From CAVVEQ01 sp963804865 (lineage in GTDB: Bacteria; Chloroflexota; Anaerolineae; Anaerolineales; Anaerolineaceae), in assembly GCA_963804865.1 (NCBI GenBank), contig CAWDSH010000001.1, positions 310,001-374,000 on the forward strand: a stretch of DNA of 64,000 bases. Direction: 5' to 3'. Under the pieces are notes generated by a model. The model did no database searches. It was not told the DNA's origin and worked only from the letters and a program-made list of their open reading frames with translations. Every line of letters begins with the position of its first letter. The stretch's first letter is position 1. The translations under genes and the position numbers were made by a program. Positions 10,009 to 19,272 of this stretch are shown here, one piece after another.

Positions 10009-11753
10009 GGCAATTTCTCCTGTAAGTATTGTTCATCAACAATCTCTTGGGACTTAGTTCTGAGTTCAACCCTTACTTCGGAAACACCCATAGATTTTCC
10101 TAATTCAACGGCGGTCATTTTTAAAATATCATTGACGGCGGTAGAAGTACGAATCTTGCCTGCTATGTTAGTGATCATGTGTTCCTGATCTGCGCGGGTT
10201 TGCATTTCATCGATCAGCCGGGCATTTTCCAGTGCCAAAGCCAACCGTATTGCAGTCGTTTCCATCATGTTTTGGAGTGTTTCAACAACAGACGTATCTG
10301 AAATTTTCATTTCAACAACTCCTATGGTCTGCTCTCGAAGCTTAACAGGAACCACAAGAATTGCTGGTGCTCGGGTATCATTTTCATTGATCCTAATAAT
10401 CGTTTCCCCTTTTTCCGTGACTTCACGCATGATCGGGGAATCAATTACTTTGGTTGTTAATCCTGTGGAACTATATTTATATGCTGATTTACCACGAATT
10501 TTATTAATATATTGAGCCCATTCTCGTTGAGTGTATTCACGGACACCCATGCGGAACTGCTGTAAACTCGATTGAAGATCATTGACCAACCTGGATCTTT
10601 CAAGGGCTACTGCCAATTGATCGGCAATAACTTGAAGAATATTGATATCTTCTAGGGTGAATGCTGACTCTAATTCACTCTGTACATCCAAGGCGCCAAT
10701 AATCTTATCTCCAATTTTAAGTGGAAGCGCCATCTCAGAGCGTGTACCTGGTAATAGGGGATTCTTAAAATGGACTAAGTCCTGGCCAACGTCCAATGCA
10801 ATACGTGCTTCTCCTCGATCAACTACGTAACCAACGATACCCTCTTCTCCAACCCTCAAGCGGTGTTCACTTTCGAGCATTTCCTTGCCTGCCTCACCAG
10901 TAGCTGCTTTTAATAATGCGAATTCTCTTTTATCGTCAAGAAGAAAAATGCCTGAATGATAGAATCCAAATTGATCACGTATCAGATTTACTGTAGTACT
11001 TAGAAATTCTTCAGGATTATCCTGCAAGGCAATATTTCGAGCTACTTGGGACGCCACCTGTAATTGCGTGGCTTTTTTTTGTAGATCCTGTGTTCTGTCC
11101 TGAATTCTTTGGTCGAGTGTAGCCCTTTCATTTTCCAACTCATCTGCATATTTTGTCTGTTCTCGAGCAACCCGATCCAATTTTTGAATAGTAAGGGCTA
11201 CTGCAATGACTGCAACCATCTCGGCTAGCAGGAAAACAAATCCGGCTGACAACCAATCCAATAAATTCCTAGAGTTTAAAATGAGATCTTCTGATGGAGA
11301 AGAGAAAATCCCATTTACCATTGCAAATGTAACAACTCCAACAGTAACAACACTAATTAAAATACCAACAACGCCAATTCTAAGATTGGTAAAAACTGCC
11401 AAAATAATAGAGAAAGACAATAGATATACAAAGCCGTCACTAACAATCCCATTGAAATACAGACTTGATACACCCATCACAAAAAGTATAAACAGGAATG
11501 TATATAGTTTAAAAGAGTAAGGGAGCTTCCTTAATAATGCAAGGAGTATCAAAAAAAGAAATAAAGCGCTATACAAGATAGTTTGAAACCAATCTTGTAT
11601 TTGAATGGTGTTAAATACTTTAATGAAATATACGATTAATCCAAGAAATGCTGAACCAAGCAACACCGAATGAAGAATTTCTTCTTTGTCTTGATTTCCA
11701 ATTCTCAGTGGCGTGCCAGGTTGAATGGATGGTGTGAGATTTGCCAGGCTCAT
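10005..11753 (-). CDS. Membrane GAF-domain sensor without kinase (six-TM N-terminus)
   Basis: 582 residues. An N-terminal block of about six hydrophobic helices (~30-190) resembles integral-membrane sensory modules of the MASE type, though I cannot assign a named family. A coiled coil containing RIQDRTQDLQKKA follows, then a full GAF (~230-385, with RFGFYH-type and RSEMALPLKIGDKIIGALDVQS-type segments), a linker carrying REWAQY, a second GAF (~405-510) and a final ~45-residue helical module. No catalytic output domain is present. Both ends overlap their neighbours by ATGA (10005-10008 and 11750-11753), which indicates coupled translation. The ligand is unknown. Confidence 0.87.
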   Translation of the reverse strand: MSLANLTPSIQPGTPLRIGNQDKEEILHSVLLGSAFLGLIVYFIKVFNTIQIQDWFQTILYSALFLFLILLALLRKLPYSFKLYTFLFILFVMGVSSLYFNGIVSDGFVYLLSFSIILAVFTNLRIGVVGILISVVTVGVVTFAMVNGIFSSPSEDLILNSRNLLDWLSAGFVFLLAEMVAVIAVALTIQKLDRVAREQTKYADELENERATLDQRIQDRTQDLQKKATQLQVASQVARNIALQDNPEEFLSTTVNLIRDQFGFYHSGIFLLDDKREFALLKAATGEAGKEMLESEHRLRVGEEGIVGYVVDRGEARIALDVGQDLVHFKNPLLPGTRSEMALPLKIGDKIIGALDVQSELESAFTLEDINILQVIADQLAVALERSRLVNDLQSSLQQFRMGVREYTQREWAQYINKIRGKSAYKYSSTGLTTKVIDSPIMREVTEKGETIIRINENDTRAPAILVVPVKLREQTIGVVEMKISDTSVVETLQNMMETTAIRLALALENARLIDEMQTRADQEHMITNIAGKIRTSTAVNDILKMTAVELGKSMGVSEVRVELRTKSQEIVDEQYLQEKLP

Positions 11754-13819
11754 GCTATTTTCTCCTGGTTTTCAGAAATATCTGGAGCTGAAGTATCTTG
11801 CCCGTTTTCTATTGCAGCACCAATTTGCACTGTTACCTCCGATACGGCAGGTAATCGTCCGAATTCCTTGGCCGCAGTACGAATGATTTCATTAACATTT
11901 AAAGCGCTTGAAAATTTCATTGTGAGATCATTAAGTTGTTGTTCCTGCATGGCTCTTTTTTGGGATTCTTGCAGAAGACGTACATTTTCAAGTGCTTGGG
12001 CTGTCTGGTTGGCAATGGTATCTATTAAATTCTTTTGTTCTGCCGACAAATCCTCTTCGCTTATGGTTAACGAAATCGAACCCAGGGTTTGATCGCGAAG
12101 TTTCAAGGGAATTCTTTGAATGAATTCAATGTCAGAACGCGGTGCTTCCGGATTGTCATATGAATATTCCAGATTACCTTTTGTTTTGAATGTTTCCGCC
12201 CAGGCAGAAATCAAATAAGCACGGTTCAATGAACGGATTTCTTCCAAGTTCTCTTGTGATTGGCGGAAAAGATTAGCGTTTTCCAACGCAATTGCTAAAC
12301 TATCTGCGATACCCTGAAAAACGATGATATCAGCTTCATCGAATGCGTTAACCTGATCTGATTGCAAAGTCATAGCACCGATGGAAAGACCACGACTGAT
12401 GATGGGAATAGCCAATTCTGAACGCGTTCGGGGAAGCAATGGGTTACTGAAGCGGACAGCTTCCTTGCCAACATCTAAAGCGATTCTTGCTTTCTGTTTT
12501 GCGGTTGACCAACCAATCATGGACGTACCGCCAATGGCAAGTTTATGTCCTTGTGCTAGCATTGCATTTCCCGCTTCACCAGTACCAGCTCTGAGCACAG
12601 CAAATTCGTTTGCTTTATCAACAAGGAAGACTCCTACATAATATAGATTCAAGCGGGATTGGATCAGATTAACAACTTGTTGCAATAGTAAATCTGGATC
12701 CAAAACCCCGGAGATTGCTCGATTAATATCGCTAATGGTACTTAATTGGTTAAAACTCCTTGTAAGATTTAGCTGGTTTTGTTCAATATTAGCAAGAAGT
12801 GCATTTACTGATGTACCAAGGCTGAGGATCTCTTCATCTCCCAGGACCGTGACTCGGCGTGATAGGTCAGCCGATTGACCAATATCGAGCACATTATTAT
12901 TCAATTGAGAAACAGGACTCACCACAAATCGTCCAATCAAAATGGAAACGGCTATTGCGATACCAATACCAACTGCCAACAAAGATGCAACCAGGTATAT
13001 GATCGTTTGACGCGCCTGGTTCGTAACAACCGATAAATAATCCATGCGAAGGTAAATAACAGGTTGACCATTAATATCATTAAGCAAGGAATATGCTGCA
13101 GTTCTGCCTGATGCCAAAGTAGAGATATGAACGGGAGAGGTTGCTGATATGTTTTTCTTTGCTTCAATAAAATCCTCGGGTAAATTGGGATAATTGTACG
13201 GAAGCATAATAAAATTCACACCGGATACATCCCCCAGATTCTGAAGAAAGGCAGTATCAATTAACCTACTCATAATGAGGGTGCCATTCCTTGGGCCAGA
13301 CCCATCTGAATGCAATATAGCCCTGGATGCCATAATTACCATTCCGTTTGGAAGTGATAACAACCCTGCATAGGATCCCTTCAGCGGAAAATCGACCAGA
13401 TTTTGATTGGTTTTAACCATCGAATCGATTTCACCTGGGATGACTGTTTCATTACCAGTGCTTGGATTAACCGCCTTAAGAAAAATTTTGTCATTCTCGT
13501 TATCCAAATAATGGATGGTATAGATTTTTGATGAAATAAGTGTTTCATTTCTTAATTGCTGTTCAGGGAATTGTGGATCATATTCTGAGATGAAATCGTA
13601 TGCATCATCCCTGTATGCGAATTGGGAGGCTTGCAAGGAAAATGAATCAAATTCAAGCTGGAAAGCAGCGAGAACGCGAGTCCTGAGTTCCTCTGCCTGT
13701 ATTCTTTCAGCTTGAGCCACATTTGTAAGGATAAGAGTCAACATAGTAATCAACACAATGGAGATCAAAACCAATGTCGTGATTCCAACGATGGTGAGAG
13801 TTCTTCTACGAAGATTCAT
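11750..13819 (-). CDS. CHASE4-HAMP-GAF sensor without kinase
   Basis: 689 residues: membrane helix at ~10-32, an extracytoplasmic domain (~60-250) that looks like CHASE4 (FAYRDDAYDFI and NGMVIMASRAI segments), a second helix (~275-300), HAMP (~300-350), GAF (~365-525), a linker with a conserved Trp and Tyr, a degenerate GAF (~545-630) and a C-terminal helical module. CHASE4 domains sense extracytoplasmic ligands in kinases and cyclases, but here no enzyme domain follows. It overlaps both neighbours by ATGA. Together with the two downstream sensors it forms a paralogous set in which only the input half differs. Confidence 0.87.
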   Translation of the reverse strand: MNLRRRTLTIVGITTLVLISIVLITMLTLILTNVAQAERIQAEELRTRVLAAFQLEFDSFSLQASQFAYRDDAYDFISEYDPQFPEQQLRNETLISSKIYTIHYLDNENDKIFLKAVNPSTGNETVIPGEIDSMVKTNQNLVDFPLKGSYAGLLSLPNGMVIMASRAILHSDGSGPRNGTLIMSRLIDTAFLQNLGDVSGVNFIMLPYNYPNLPEDFIEAKKNISATSPVHISTLASGRTAAYSLLNDINGQPVIYLRMDYLSVVTNQARQTIIYLVASLLAVGIGIAIAVSILIGRFVVSPVSQLNNNVLDIGQSADLSRRVTVLGDEEILSLGTSVNALLANIEQNQLNLTRSFNQLSTISDINRAISGVLDPDLLLQQVVNLIQSRLNLYYVGVFLVDKANEFAVLRAGTGEAGNAMLAQGHKLAIGGTSMIGWSTAKQKARIALDVGKEAVRFSNPLLPRTRSELAIPIISRGLSIGAMTLQSDQVNAFDEADIIVFQGIADSLAIALENANLFRQSQENLEEIRSLNRAYLISAWAETFKTKGNLEYSYDNPEAPRSDIEFIQRIPLKLRDQTLGSISLTISEEDLSAEQKNLIDTIANQTAQALENVRLLQESQKRAMQEQQLNDLTMKFSSALNVNEIIRTAAKEFGRLPAVSEVTVQIGAAIENGQDTSAPDISENQEKIA

Positions 13820-16092
13820 GCTGACACTCCTTCGTCTAAATCGAGAGGGGCTTGATCTTCTTCCAGTTTGACCTCAATCTTGGTTTGCTTCGCATCAATA
13901 AGTTTCGCGATTTCTTCGGCTGAAATCTTGAGTATGGATTCCATATCCAAAGATCGTCGAATTCTTTCAGTAGCATCATAAAGCTGTTGTTGCTGAGCCA
14001 CTTGTTTTTGAACTTGGGTAACTAAATCAATTGAAGAAAAAATGGAACCGATATTTGATGCAAGGATCAAATAGAGATCCAGGTCAGTATCGCTGAAGTT
14101 GGAAGTTTTATCGTCTTCAAGATTTAGAATGCCATAGAGCTTTTCACCAAAAACAATCGGTATGGTCAATCCAGATAAGGCATCTGAGTTTACAGGGATG
14201 GTTTTTTCAGATGAGTAATCCTTGATTAATAGGGGACGGACATTTAGAGCGGTGTCATTGATTACACTTTTTTCATTTGCTCCAATTGTTTCAAAGTGTT
14301 TCTCAGATAAACCAGAAGATCCCAATAAACGGAATCCGCTTTCTGAGGAAGGGGCAAATGTTGATATCTTTTTGGAAAGCCCTGCGAGATTGAGTAATTT
14401 GGGAAGGGTTGACAATGCCTCATTATGTGTTTTATATGAAGATAAAGTTCTAGCGATCTCTGCGAGTTCCCTTTGCCAATTTAGGGTGTTTTGTGCTTGC
14501 CTGGATATTTTCTCGAGATTTGTTTCCTGTTCGAATTGAATTAGTATCTTGGATACTAAATTTCCAATAATTGTCATAGTTCCTAGATCCAACTCATTAA
14601 ATGTTACATTCCCATTTGATATTAAAGTGAACATTCGGCTGCCATTATCAGTGCCGGGGTACGGGATTGAAATGATAGATATCGGGTGTTTGCTCCCTTT
14701 AATTGTCAGAGGATGCGATTCCAACACCGAGTCGAGTTCAGAATTCAGCAGTAACGGTTCTTCTTTGGCACAAAGAAACGAAATTAGATCATCACCAAGT
14801 GGCTGAGCCTCTAAATTCGAACTCTTCCCATCTTGTAAACATAAATCAAAAGAAATGTTCTTTCGTTCTCTATCGCTTTTAGAAAATAAGATGTCGATTT
14901 CTTCACCATAAAATTTTTGGATCTCTTTTGTAAAGGTATTATGAAGATTCTCTAAGCCTTTGTTTTTCCCTATTTTCTGAGATACATTTTCAAGGAGTCG
15001 TAGATGAGAAATTTGATCTTGGGTCAACTGCGTGATTTGATCTATTGATAATCTTTTTTCATAAACATTTATTAACTCAGTAAAAGATTTGATTTGATCT
15101 TTTGTAATCGGGGTTGAGGAACGAGAAGCGACTACCAGGATTTCATCGATATTTGTATGAGGTTTTATGGGTATTAATGCAAGTGATTGACATTCTCTTC
15201 GAATGAAAAAAGATAAAAGGTCACCAAACTCAGTTTGGGCAGGTAGGTCTGTTACTAAGAGTAAATCCTTGTTTTGAACTTTCTCAATAGTGTTTCCTGA
15301 ACTAATTGAAAAACCTTGTAGTGTTTGATCGAAGCTTGTGCCAAATGGATCGAATAAGGAATCTAAAATGAAATTGTTCTTATTGAGGGTGAATAGACCC
15401 ATAACAAATGAGGATTTCTCAAAAGCTTTTCTTAATCCTTCATGAATTTCTGGTTTTGATTTTGCGTTGAAGATTTGGGAGGTTGCTACATAATAATTCA
15501 TCAAAACTTCGAGGGGAAATTGTATTCTCTCTCGAGTAATCTGGTTGCCAAGAAATATTCCAAATAGTTTTATTACTGTATTTATATACGGCACATCATT
15601 CCGTGTGATATTGTTTTCATTTGTTGATTGCATATCAATAATCCCGTAGAGGCTTTCATTTAAAATCACGGGAACAGTAAATGTTGAGAACGCTTTTGGG
15701 TGTAATACACCCATCAAGTATTTGTTTTCATCATTTTCGATGTCTGAAATTAATATAGATTGTTCTAGTTTTGCGACTTGTGTAATTGGTTCTAACGAAT
15801 TTGCAGGTATGGTAGTTTTTAGGTAGGAATCCCTTTGAGGCAAATCGGTTTCGATTTCTATTAATTTGAGCGTATCATCATCTTGTTTTATGTAAAATGA
15901 TACAAGTATGCAATCCAAGAATTTTTTCAATTCGTTGATGAACTGATGAATAAATTGTTCAGTTTTTGAAGTGCGAATTGAAATTCGTAAGATTGATTCA
16001 ATAGGATCAATAAGTCCGAATCGACTTTGATTTTTCTTTAAACTACCGGTTGGTCTAGGTGCTTGGGATTTGGTTGGTTGAATATCACTCAT
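13816..16092 (-). CDS. Soluble multi-GAF protein without kinase
   Basis: 758 residues with no membrane segment. It contains about four GAF-like modules: ~25-190, with VPVILNESLYGIIDMQS; ~205-345; ~365-520; and ~540-700, with IPIVFGEKLYGILNLEDD. A coiled coil and the same type of ~45-residue C-terminal helical module found in the three membrane sensors follow. The middle GAFs are divergent and their limits are approximate. It is the first of the four GAF proteins in the operon and the only soluble one, so it may read cytoplasmic signals. The gene starts 9 bases after the upstream receiver gene and overlaps the CHASE4 sensor by ATGA. Confidence 0.82.
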   Translation of the reverse strand: MSDIQPTKSQAPRPTGSLKKNQSRFGLIDPIESILRISIRTSKTEQFIHQFINELKKFLDCILVSFYIKQDDDTLKLIEIETDLPQRDSYLKTTIPANSLEPITQVAKLEQSILISDIENDENKYLMGVLHPKAFSTFTVPVILNESLYGIIDMQSTNENNITRNDVPYINTVIKLFGIFLGNQITRERIQFPLEVLMNYYVATSQIFNAKSKPEIHEGLRKAFEKSSFVMGLFTLNKNNFILDSLFDPFGTSFDQTLQGFSISSGNTIEKVQNKDLLLVTDLPAQTEFGDLLSFFIRRECQSLALIPIKPHTNIDEILVVASRSSTPITKDQIKSFTELINVYEKRLSIDQITQLTQDQISHLRLLENVSQKIGKNKGLENLHNTFTKEIQKFYGEEIDILFSKSDRERKNISFDLCLQDGKSSNLEAQPLGDDLISFLCAKEEPLLLNSELDSVLESHPLTIKGSKHPISIISIPYPGTDNGSRMFTLISNGNVTFNELDLGTMTIIGNLVSKILIQFEQETNLEKISRQAQNTLNWQRELAEIARTLSSYKTHNEALSTLPKLLNLAGLSKKISTFAPSSESGFRLLGSSGLSEKHFETIGANEKSVINDTALNVRPLLIKDYSSEKTIPVNSDALSGLTIPIVFGEKLYGILNLEDDKTSNFSDTDLDLYLILASNIGSIFSSIDLVTQVQKQVAQQQQLYDATERIRRSLDMESILKISAEEIAKLIDAKQTKIEVKLEEDQAPLDLDEGVSA

Positions 16093-16101
16093 ATGAAATC
16101 C

Positions 16102-16524
16102 TTAATTCATTTCCCATACTTGGTTTCCAGAGAAAATCCGAGATAATTGCTCTGGAAATCGATCTGGGTCCAGAGGTTTCCCCAAGAACCCATCAAAACC
16201 ATTCTTTTGAGCTTTTGTCATTGATTCATTACTAACATCTGCCGTAACAGCTACTACCGGGACATCTTTCAAATGAATGGATTCTCTAATCTTTCTTATC
16301 GCGCCATAACCGTCTTCATAAGGAAGGTGGATATCCAGCAGTATTAGATCGAGTTTAGGCAAGGTATCGGCAAATTCAACGACTTCGAAACCAGAAGTCT
16401 TCCATTCAGTATGAATGCCAAGTGAATTAAGTAGTCTGGCCAATAGCATGAAATTAGCTACATTGTCTTCCACGACAAGAACGGTCTTGTTTTGAAAATT
16501 ATTTGTGTTTATTTGATCTTCCAT
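16102..16524 (-). CDS. Single-domain response regulator
   Basis: 140 residues, receiver domain only. The acidic residues are in VVEDN, the phospho-acceptor Asp is in LILLDIHLP, the conserved Thr is in VAVTAD and the Lys is in FLGKPLD. There is no output domain, as in CheY- or DivK-type regulators that work by binding partners or by passing phosphate in a relay. It lies 30 bases after a second single-domain receiver and 9 bases before the soluble GAF protein, so it belongs to the sensory operon. The two receivers share the ending pattern DxDxFPEQ. Confidence 0.93.
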   Translation of the reverse strand: MEDQINTNNFQNKTVLVVEDNVANFMLLARLLNSLGIHTEWKTSGFEVVEFADTLPKLDLILLDIHLPYEDGYGAIRKIRESIHLKDVPVVAVTADVSNESMTKAQKNGFDGFLGKPLDPDRFPEQLSRIFSGNQVWEMN

Positions 16525-16554
16525 TTATTCCTGATTTTTTTAGTATGGGAATGG

Positions 16555-16962
16555 TCAAGAAAAAATATCGAGCTCTTTATTATTTTTTCCGTTAAGATAA
16601 TTTTCAATCTGCTCAGGGAAAAGATCGACATCAATAGGTTTTTCTATATATCCATCATAACCCGCTTTCATGGATCTTTCTCGATCTCCTTTTAACGCAT
16701 TGGCAGTGATGGCTACTATTGGGATATTCTTGAAGTAGGGAATGGATTTTAATTTTGACGTCAACGTATTTCCATCAATATCGGGCAGGTTGATATCCAT
16801 CAGGATCAAGTCGGGTCTATATTTCTTTAATATGGACACAGCTCTAAAAACACTATCCGCTTCGATAACTTGATAACCGTTGAATTGGAGTAACCGGCGA
16901 ATTAGGATCAGGTTCTCAAAATTATCTTCAACATGCAGTACAACTTTTGTGCCAACAGACAT
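16555..16962 (-). CDS. Single-domain response regulator, first gene of the sensory operon
   Basis: 135 residues, receiver only: VEDN acidic residues, phospho-acceptor in LILMDINLPDIDG, Thr in VAITAN, Lys in YIEKPID. The ATG is preceded by a strong GGAGG at a good distance. It is the first gene after the intergenic region upstream of the sensory operon. It resembles the second receiver closely (same KPxDxDxFPEQ ending), so the two look like a duplication. Likely partners are the hybrid kinase and possibly the kinase-less GAF proteins encoded downstream. Confidence 0.93.
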   Translation of the reverse strand: MSVGTKVVLHVEDNFENLILIRRLLQFNGYQVIEADSVFRAVSILKKYRPDLILMDINLPDIDGNTLTSKLKSIPYFKNIPIVAITANALKGDRERSMKAGYDGYIEKPIDVDLFPEQIENYLNGKNNKELDIFS

Positions 16963-17001
16963 TAATTTACCTCCAGTAATTAACCTGGAAAGTCTAATAA
17001 G

Positions 17002-17010
17002 ATTTTAGCA
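17002..17010 (-). promoter_or_regulatory. Candidate extended -10 promoter of the sensory operon
   Basis: On the minus strand TGCTAAAAT occurs about 40 bases before the first receiver ATG. The TG one base before TAAAAT is the extended -10 pattern. No convincing -35 is seen. The same TGnTAnAAT pattern precedes pfkA, yebC, mreB and tRNA-Gln in this window. Confidence 0.4.
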
Positions 17011-17068
17011 TAAATCGATATGGGAGGCTTGTTATACGACTTTACACATTTATTAGGTTAACTTAATG

Positions 17069-17094
17069 AAAAAGCTTCCCAAAAACCGGGAAGC
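17069..17094 (-). terminator. Rho-independent terminator after tRNA-Gly
   Basis: The minus-strand transcript has GCTTCCC, a 7-base loop, GGGAAGC and then five T residues, directly behind the tRNA-Gly gene. Confidence 0.85.
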
Positions 17095-17099
17095 GATTG

Positions 17100-17171
17100 A
17101 GCGGGTGATGGGATTCGAACCCACGGATGGTACCTTGGGAAGGTACTGCCTTACCACTTGGCGACACCCGC
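17100..17171 (-). tRNA. tRNA-Gly (anticodon CCC)
   Basis: The 7-bp acceptor stem GCGGGTG/CACCCGC, a D arm, anticodon stem GTACC/GGTAC with loop TTCCCAA, and a T arm with TTCGAAT are all present. The anticodon is CCC, which reads GGG. The discriminator base is T, as usual for glycine tRNAs. The 3' CCA is not encoded. Confidence 0.95.
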
Positions 17172-17182
17172 TGAATGCAAAA

Positions 17183-17211
17183 ATTATAATCAGTAAGAAG
17201 ATACGTGTCAA
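17183..17211 (-). promoter_or_regulatory. Consensus sigma-70-type promoter of tRNA-Gly
   Basis: On the minus strand, TTGACA (17211-17206) and TATAAT (17188-17183) are separated by exactly 17 bases. The -10 box lies 11 bases before the mature tRNA 5' end. Both hexamers match the housekeeping consensus perfectly. Confidence 0.9.
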
Positions 17212-17262
17212 TAAATGGGACTTCATATGGAATTCGCTTCAAAAAGGTTAAAAAATCCCCTA

Positions 17263-17271
17263 TGGTATAAT
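17263..17271 (+). promoter_or_regulatory. Candidate extended -10 promoter of the mre operon
   Basis: TGGTATAAT lies about 59 bases before the mreB start codon. It has a perfect TATAAT with an upstream TG and no clear -35. The same nine bases occur before yebC at 52032. Confidence 0.55.
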
Positions 17272-17329
17272 CATTTTTGATATTTTGAAAAATAGTGAAT
17301 CCTTCCAATTTGAAATGAGGAGTTAATTC

Positions 17330-18391
17330 TTGCCGACCAATCCCTTAAATTGGTTAATGGGATTGTTTTCCCTAGATATTGGTATAGACCTCGGTACTGC
17401 AAACACGCTGGTTCATGTACGTAATAAAGGTATTGTTATCAATGAACCATCCTGGGTGGCGATAGATAAGAAAACCAGGATTCCCCAAGCAATTGGTGCC
17501 CAAGCTAAAGAAATGGTCGGCAGAACCCCAGCGAACATTCTTGTGATCAGACCATTGAAAGATGGGGTAATTTCTGAATTTGAAATCACTCAGGCAATGC
17601 TTCGTTATTTCATCATGCGTGCGCATCAACAAACGATTGTACCCATGCCACGACCACGAGTAGTGATCGGTATACCTTCTGGTGCAACCGAAGTCGAAAA
17701 ACGCGCCGTGTATGATGCATCTATGTCTGCGGGTGCTCGGGAAACTTATTTGATAGAAGAACCTAGAGCGGCAGCGCTGGGAGCGGGATTACCGGTGAAC
17801 GAGGTTCATGGAAGTATGATCGTTGATATTGGTGGTGGTACTACCGAATTAGCAATACTTTCAATGAAAGGCATCGTTGTTTCTCGTTCATTAAGAGTTG
17901 CCGGCGATGAATTGGATATTGATATCGCACAGTACGTGAGGAATAAATACAATCTATTCATTGGAGAAAGGATGGCAGAACAGATCAAGATTCAGATTGG
18001 TTCTGCTTATCCAATGGCAGGTGAAACTACGATGTCAGTCCGTGGGAGAAATCTGGTCACAGGATTGCCTGAAGCAATAGAGATTTCTTCCATTGAAATC
18101 CGGGAGGCAATTTCTTCATCCATCCAGGTTATCGTCGATACCATCAAAGACGCACTTGATGAAGCACCACCAGAAATTCTTTCAGATTTAATAGATTCAG
18201 GGATATGTCTTGCAGGGGGTACATCTCTATTGCATGGTCTGGCTGATAAACTTGCAGAGGAACTAAAGATTCGAGTCTGGATCGCTGAAGATCCTTTAAC
18301 GTGTGTGGCCAGGGGAGCTGGCATGGTTCTGGAAAATCTGGATATCTTTTCACAATATTTGGTGGATTTGGATCGCAGCTCGATAAAATAA
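17330..18391 (+). CDS. mreB: Rod shape-determining protein MreB
   Basis: 353 residues, an actin-like ATPase that polymerises under the membrane and guides cell-wall elongation. It has the phosphate-1 motif IDLGTANTLV, the catalytic-site IEEPRAAALGAG, phosphate-2 DIGGGTTELAI, and the adenosine motif LAGGTSLLHGL. The start is TTG, chosen because GAGGAG sits about 7 bases upstream and no better start is available. Residues NWLMGLF near the N-terminus may act as a membrane-binding amphipathic helix. It heads the cluster mreB-mreC-mreD-mrdA-rodA, the complete core elongasome. All nucleotide-site residues look intact, unlike the second MreB-like protein at 55048. Confidence 0.96.
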   Translation: MPTNPLNWLMGLFSLDIGIDLGTANTLVHVRNKGIVINEPSWVAIDKKTRIPQAIGAQAKEMVGRTPANILVIRPLKDGVISEFEITQAMLRYFIMRAHQQTIVPMPRPRVVIGIPSGATEVEKRAVYDASMSAGARETYLIEEPRAAALGAGLPVNEVHGSMIVDIGGGTTELAILSMKGIVVSRSLRVAGDELDIDIAQYVRNKYNLFIGERMAEQIKIQIGSAYPMAGETTMSVRGRNLVTGLPEAIEISSIEIREAISSSIQVIVDTIKDALDEAPPEILSDLIDSGICLAGGTSLLHGLADKLAEELKIRVWIAEDPLTCVARGAGMVLENLDIFSQYLVDLDRSSIK

Positions 18392-18424
18392 AGATTTGGG
18401 TGATCCAATAAATTTCCATTTGTC

Positions 18425-19270
18425 ATGAAGTCAATAAATCCGAAGAACATACAATGGTTCATATTTCTTTTGCTAGCGGGTGGTGTAATCTTATTAGCTC
18501 TTGCAGGATACCTTAAACCTGTCATAGGAATTGCATCAGATCCATTCATTTCATTTCAACGTTATATTGCGACAAGGACTCAAGCAATCATAGAATTTTT
18601 TACAGTACCACGAGATATGGCAAGTTTACGCGCACAAAATTCTGCACTTGAAGATGAAGTCGCTCAACTTCAATCTCAAGTCATCGCTCTTCAACAACAA
18701 TTAAGTGAGGCAGATGTACTGTACGCATTATTGGATTTTGCACGCGAACAGCCGGAAAATCAATATATTGCATCATCAGTAATTGGTCGTGATCCCAGTC
18801 CCTTTATGCATTACGTGATTATCGATCATGGATCCGATGATGGCATACGCCATGGAATGCCCGTTGTAACACAACAAGGATTAGTTGGGAGGATTGATGC
18901 TGTCACATCCAAGGCAGCGCGAGTTCAGCTAATAACCGATCCGGGATCACTGGTCAATGTGAAACTTGAGTCCTCTAAAGTTACGGCCCAGATGGTAGGT
19001 TCAATCACGGGAGAAATTACCCTTGAATTAATCCCGCAAGATCTCGAATTAAATCCGGGAGAAATTGTGTTGACCTCCGGATTGGGAGGTGCATATCCTG
19101 CAGATATTTTAATTGGTCAAATCGTAGATGTAAATGTAACTGATACTGCTCTATTCCAAACTGCCACGATACAAGCGGTGGTTGACATCGGCAACTTGAA
19201 TGCTGTTCTGGTAATCACCAATTTTCGGCCTGTTGAGACTGAGCCTCTTATTCCTACTGCAATCCCATAA
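18425..19270 (+). CDS. mreC: Rod shape-determining protein MreC
   Basis: 281 residues. One membrane helix (~10-30), a coiled coil (~65-100, rich in Leu/Gln: QLQSQVIALQQQLSEA) and a C-terminal beta-barrel region with the family segments VIGRDPSPFMHYVIIDHGSDDGI and GLVGRI. MreC scaffolds the elongation complex outside the membrane and activates PBP2. It lies 33 bases after mreB and 2 bases before mreD, clearly in one operon. The C-terminal ~20 residues are proline/threonine-rich. Length and layout are normal for the family. Confidence 0.94.
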   Translation: MKSINPKNIQWFIFLLLAGGVILLALAGYLKPVIGIASDPFISFQRYIATRTQAIIEFFTVPRDMASLRAQNSALEDEVAQLQSQVIALQQQLSEADVLYALLDFAREQPENQYIASSVIGRDPSPFMHYVIIDHGSDDGIRHGMPVVTQQGLVGRIDAVTSKAARVQLITDPGSLVNVKLESSKVTAQMVGSITGEITLELIPQDLELNPGEIVLTSGLGGAYPADILIGQIVDVNVTDTALFQTATIQAVVDIGNLNAVLVITNFRPVETEPLIPTAIP

Positions 19271-19272
19271 CA

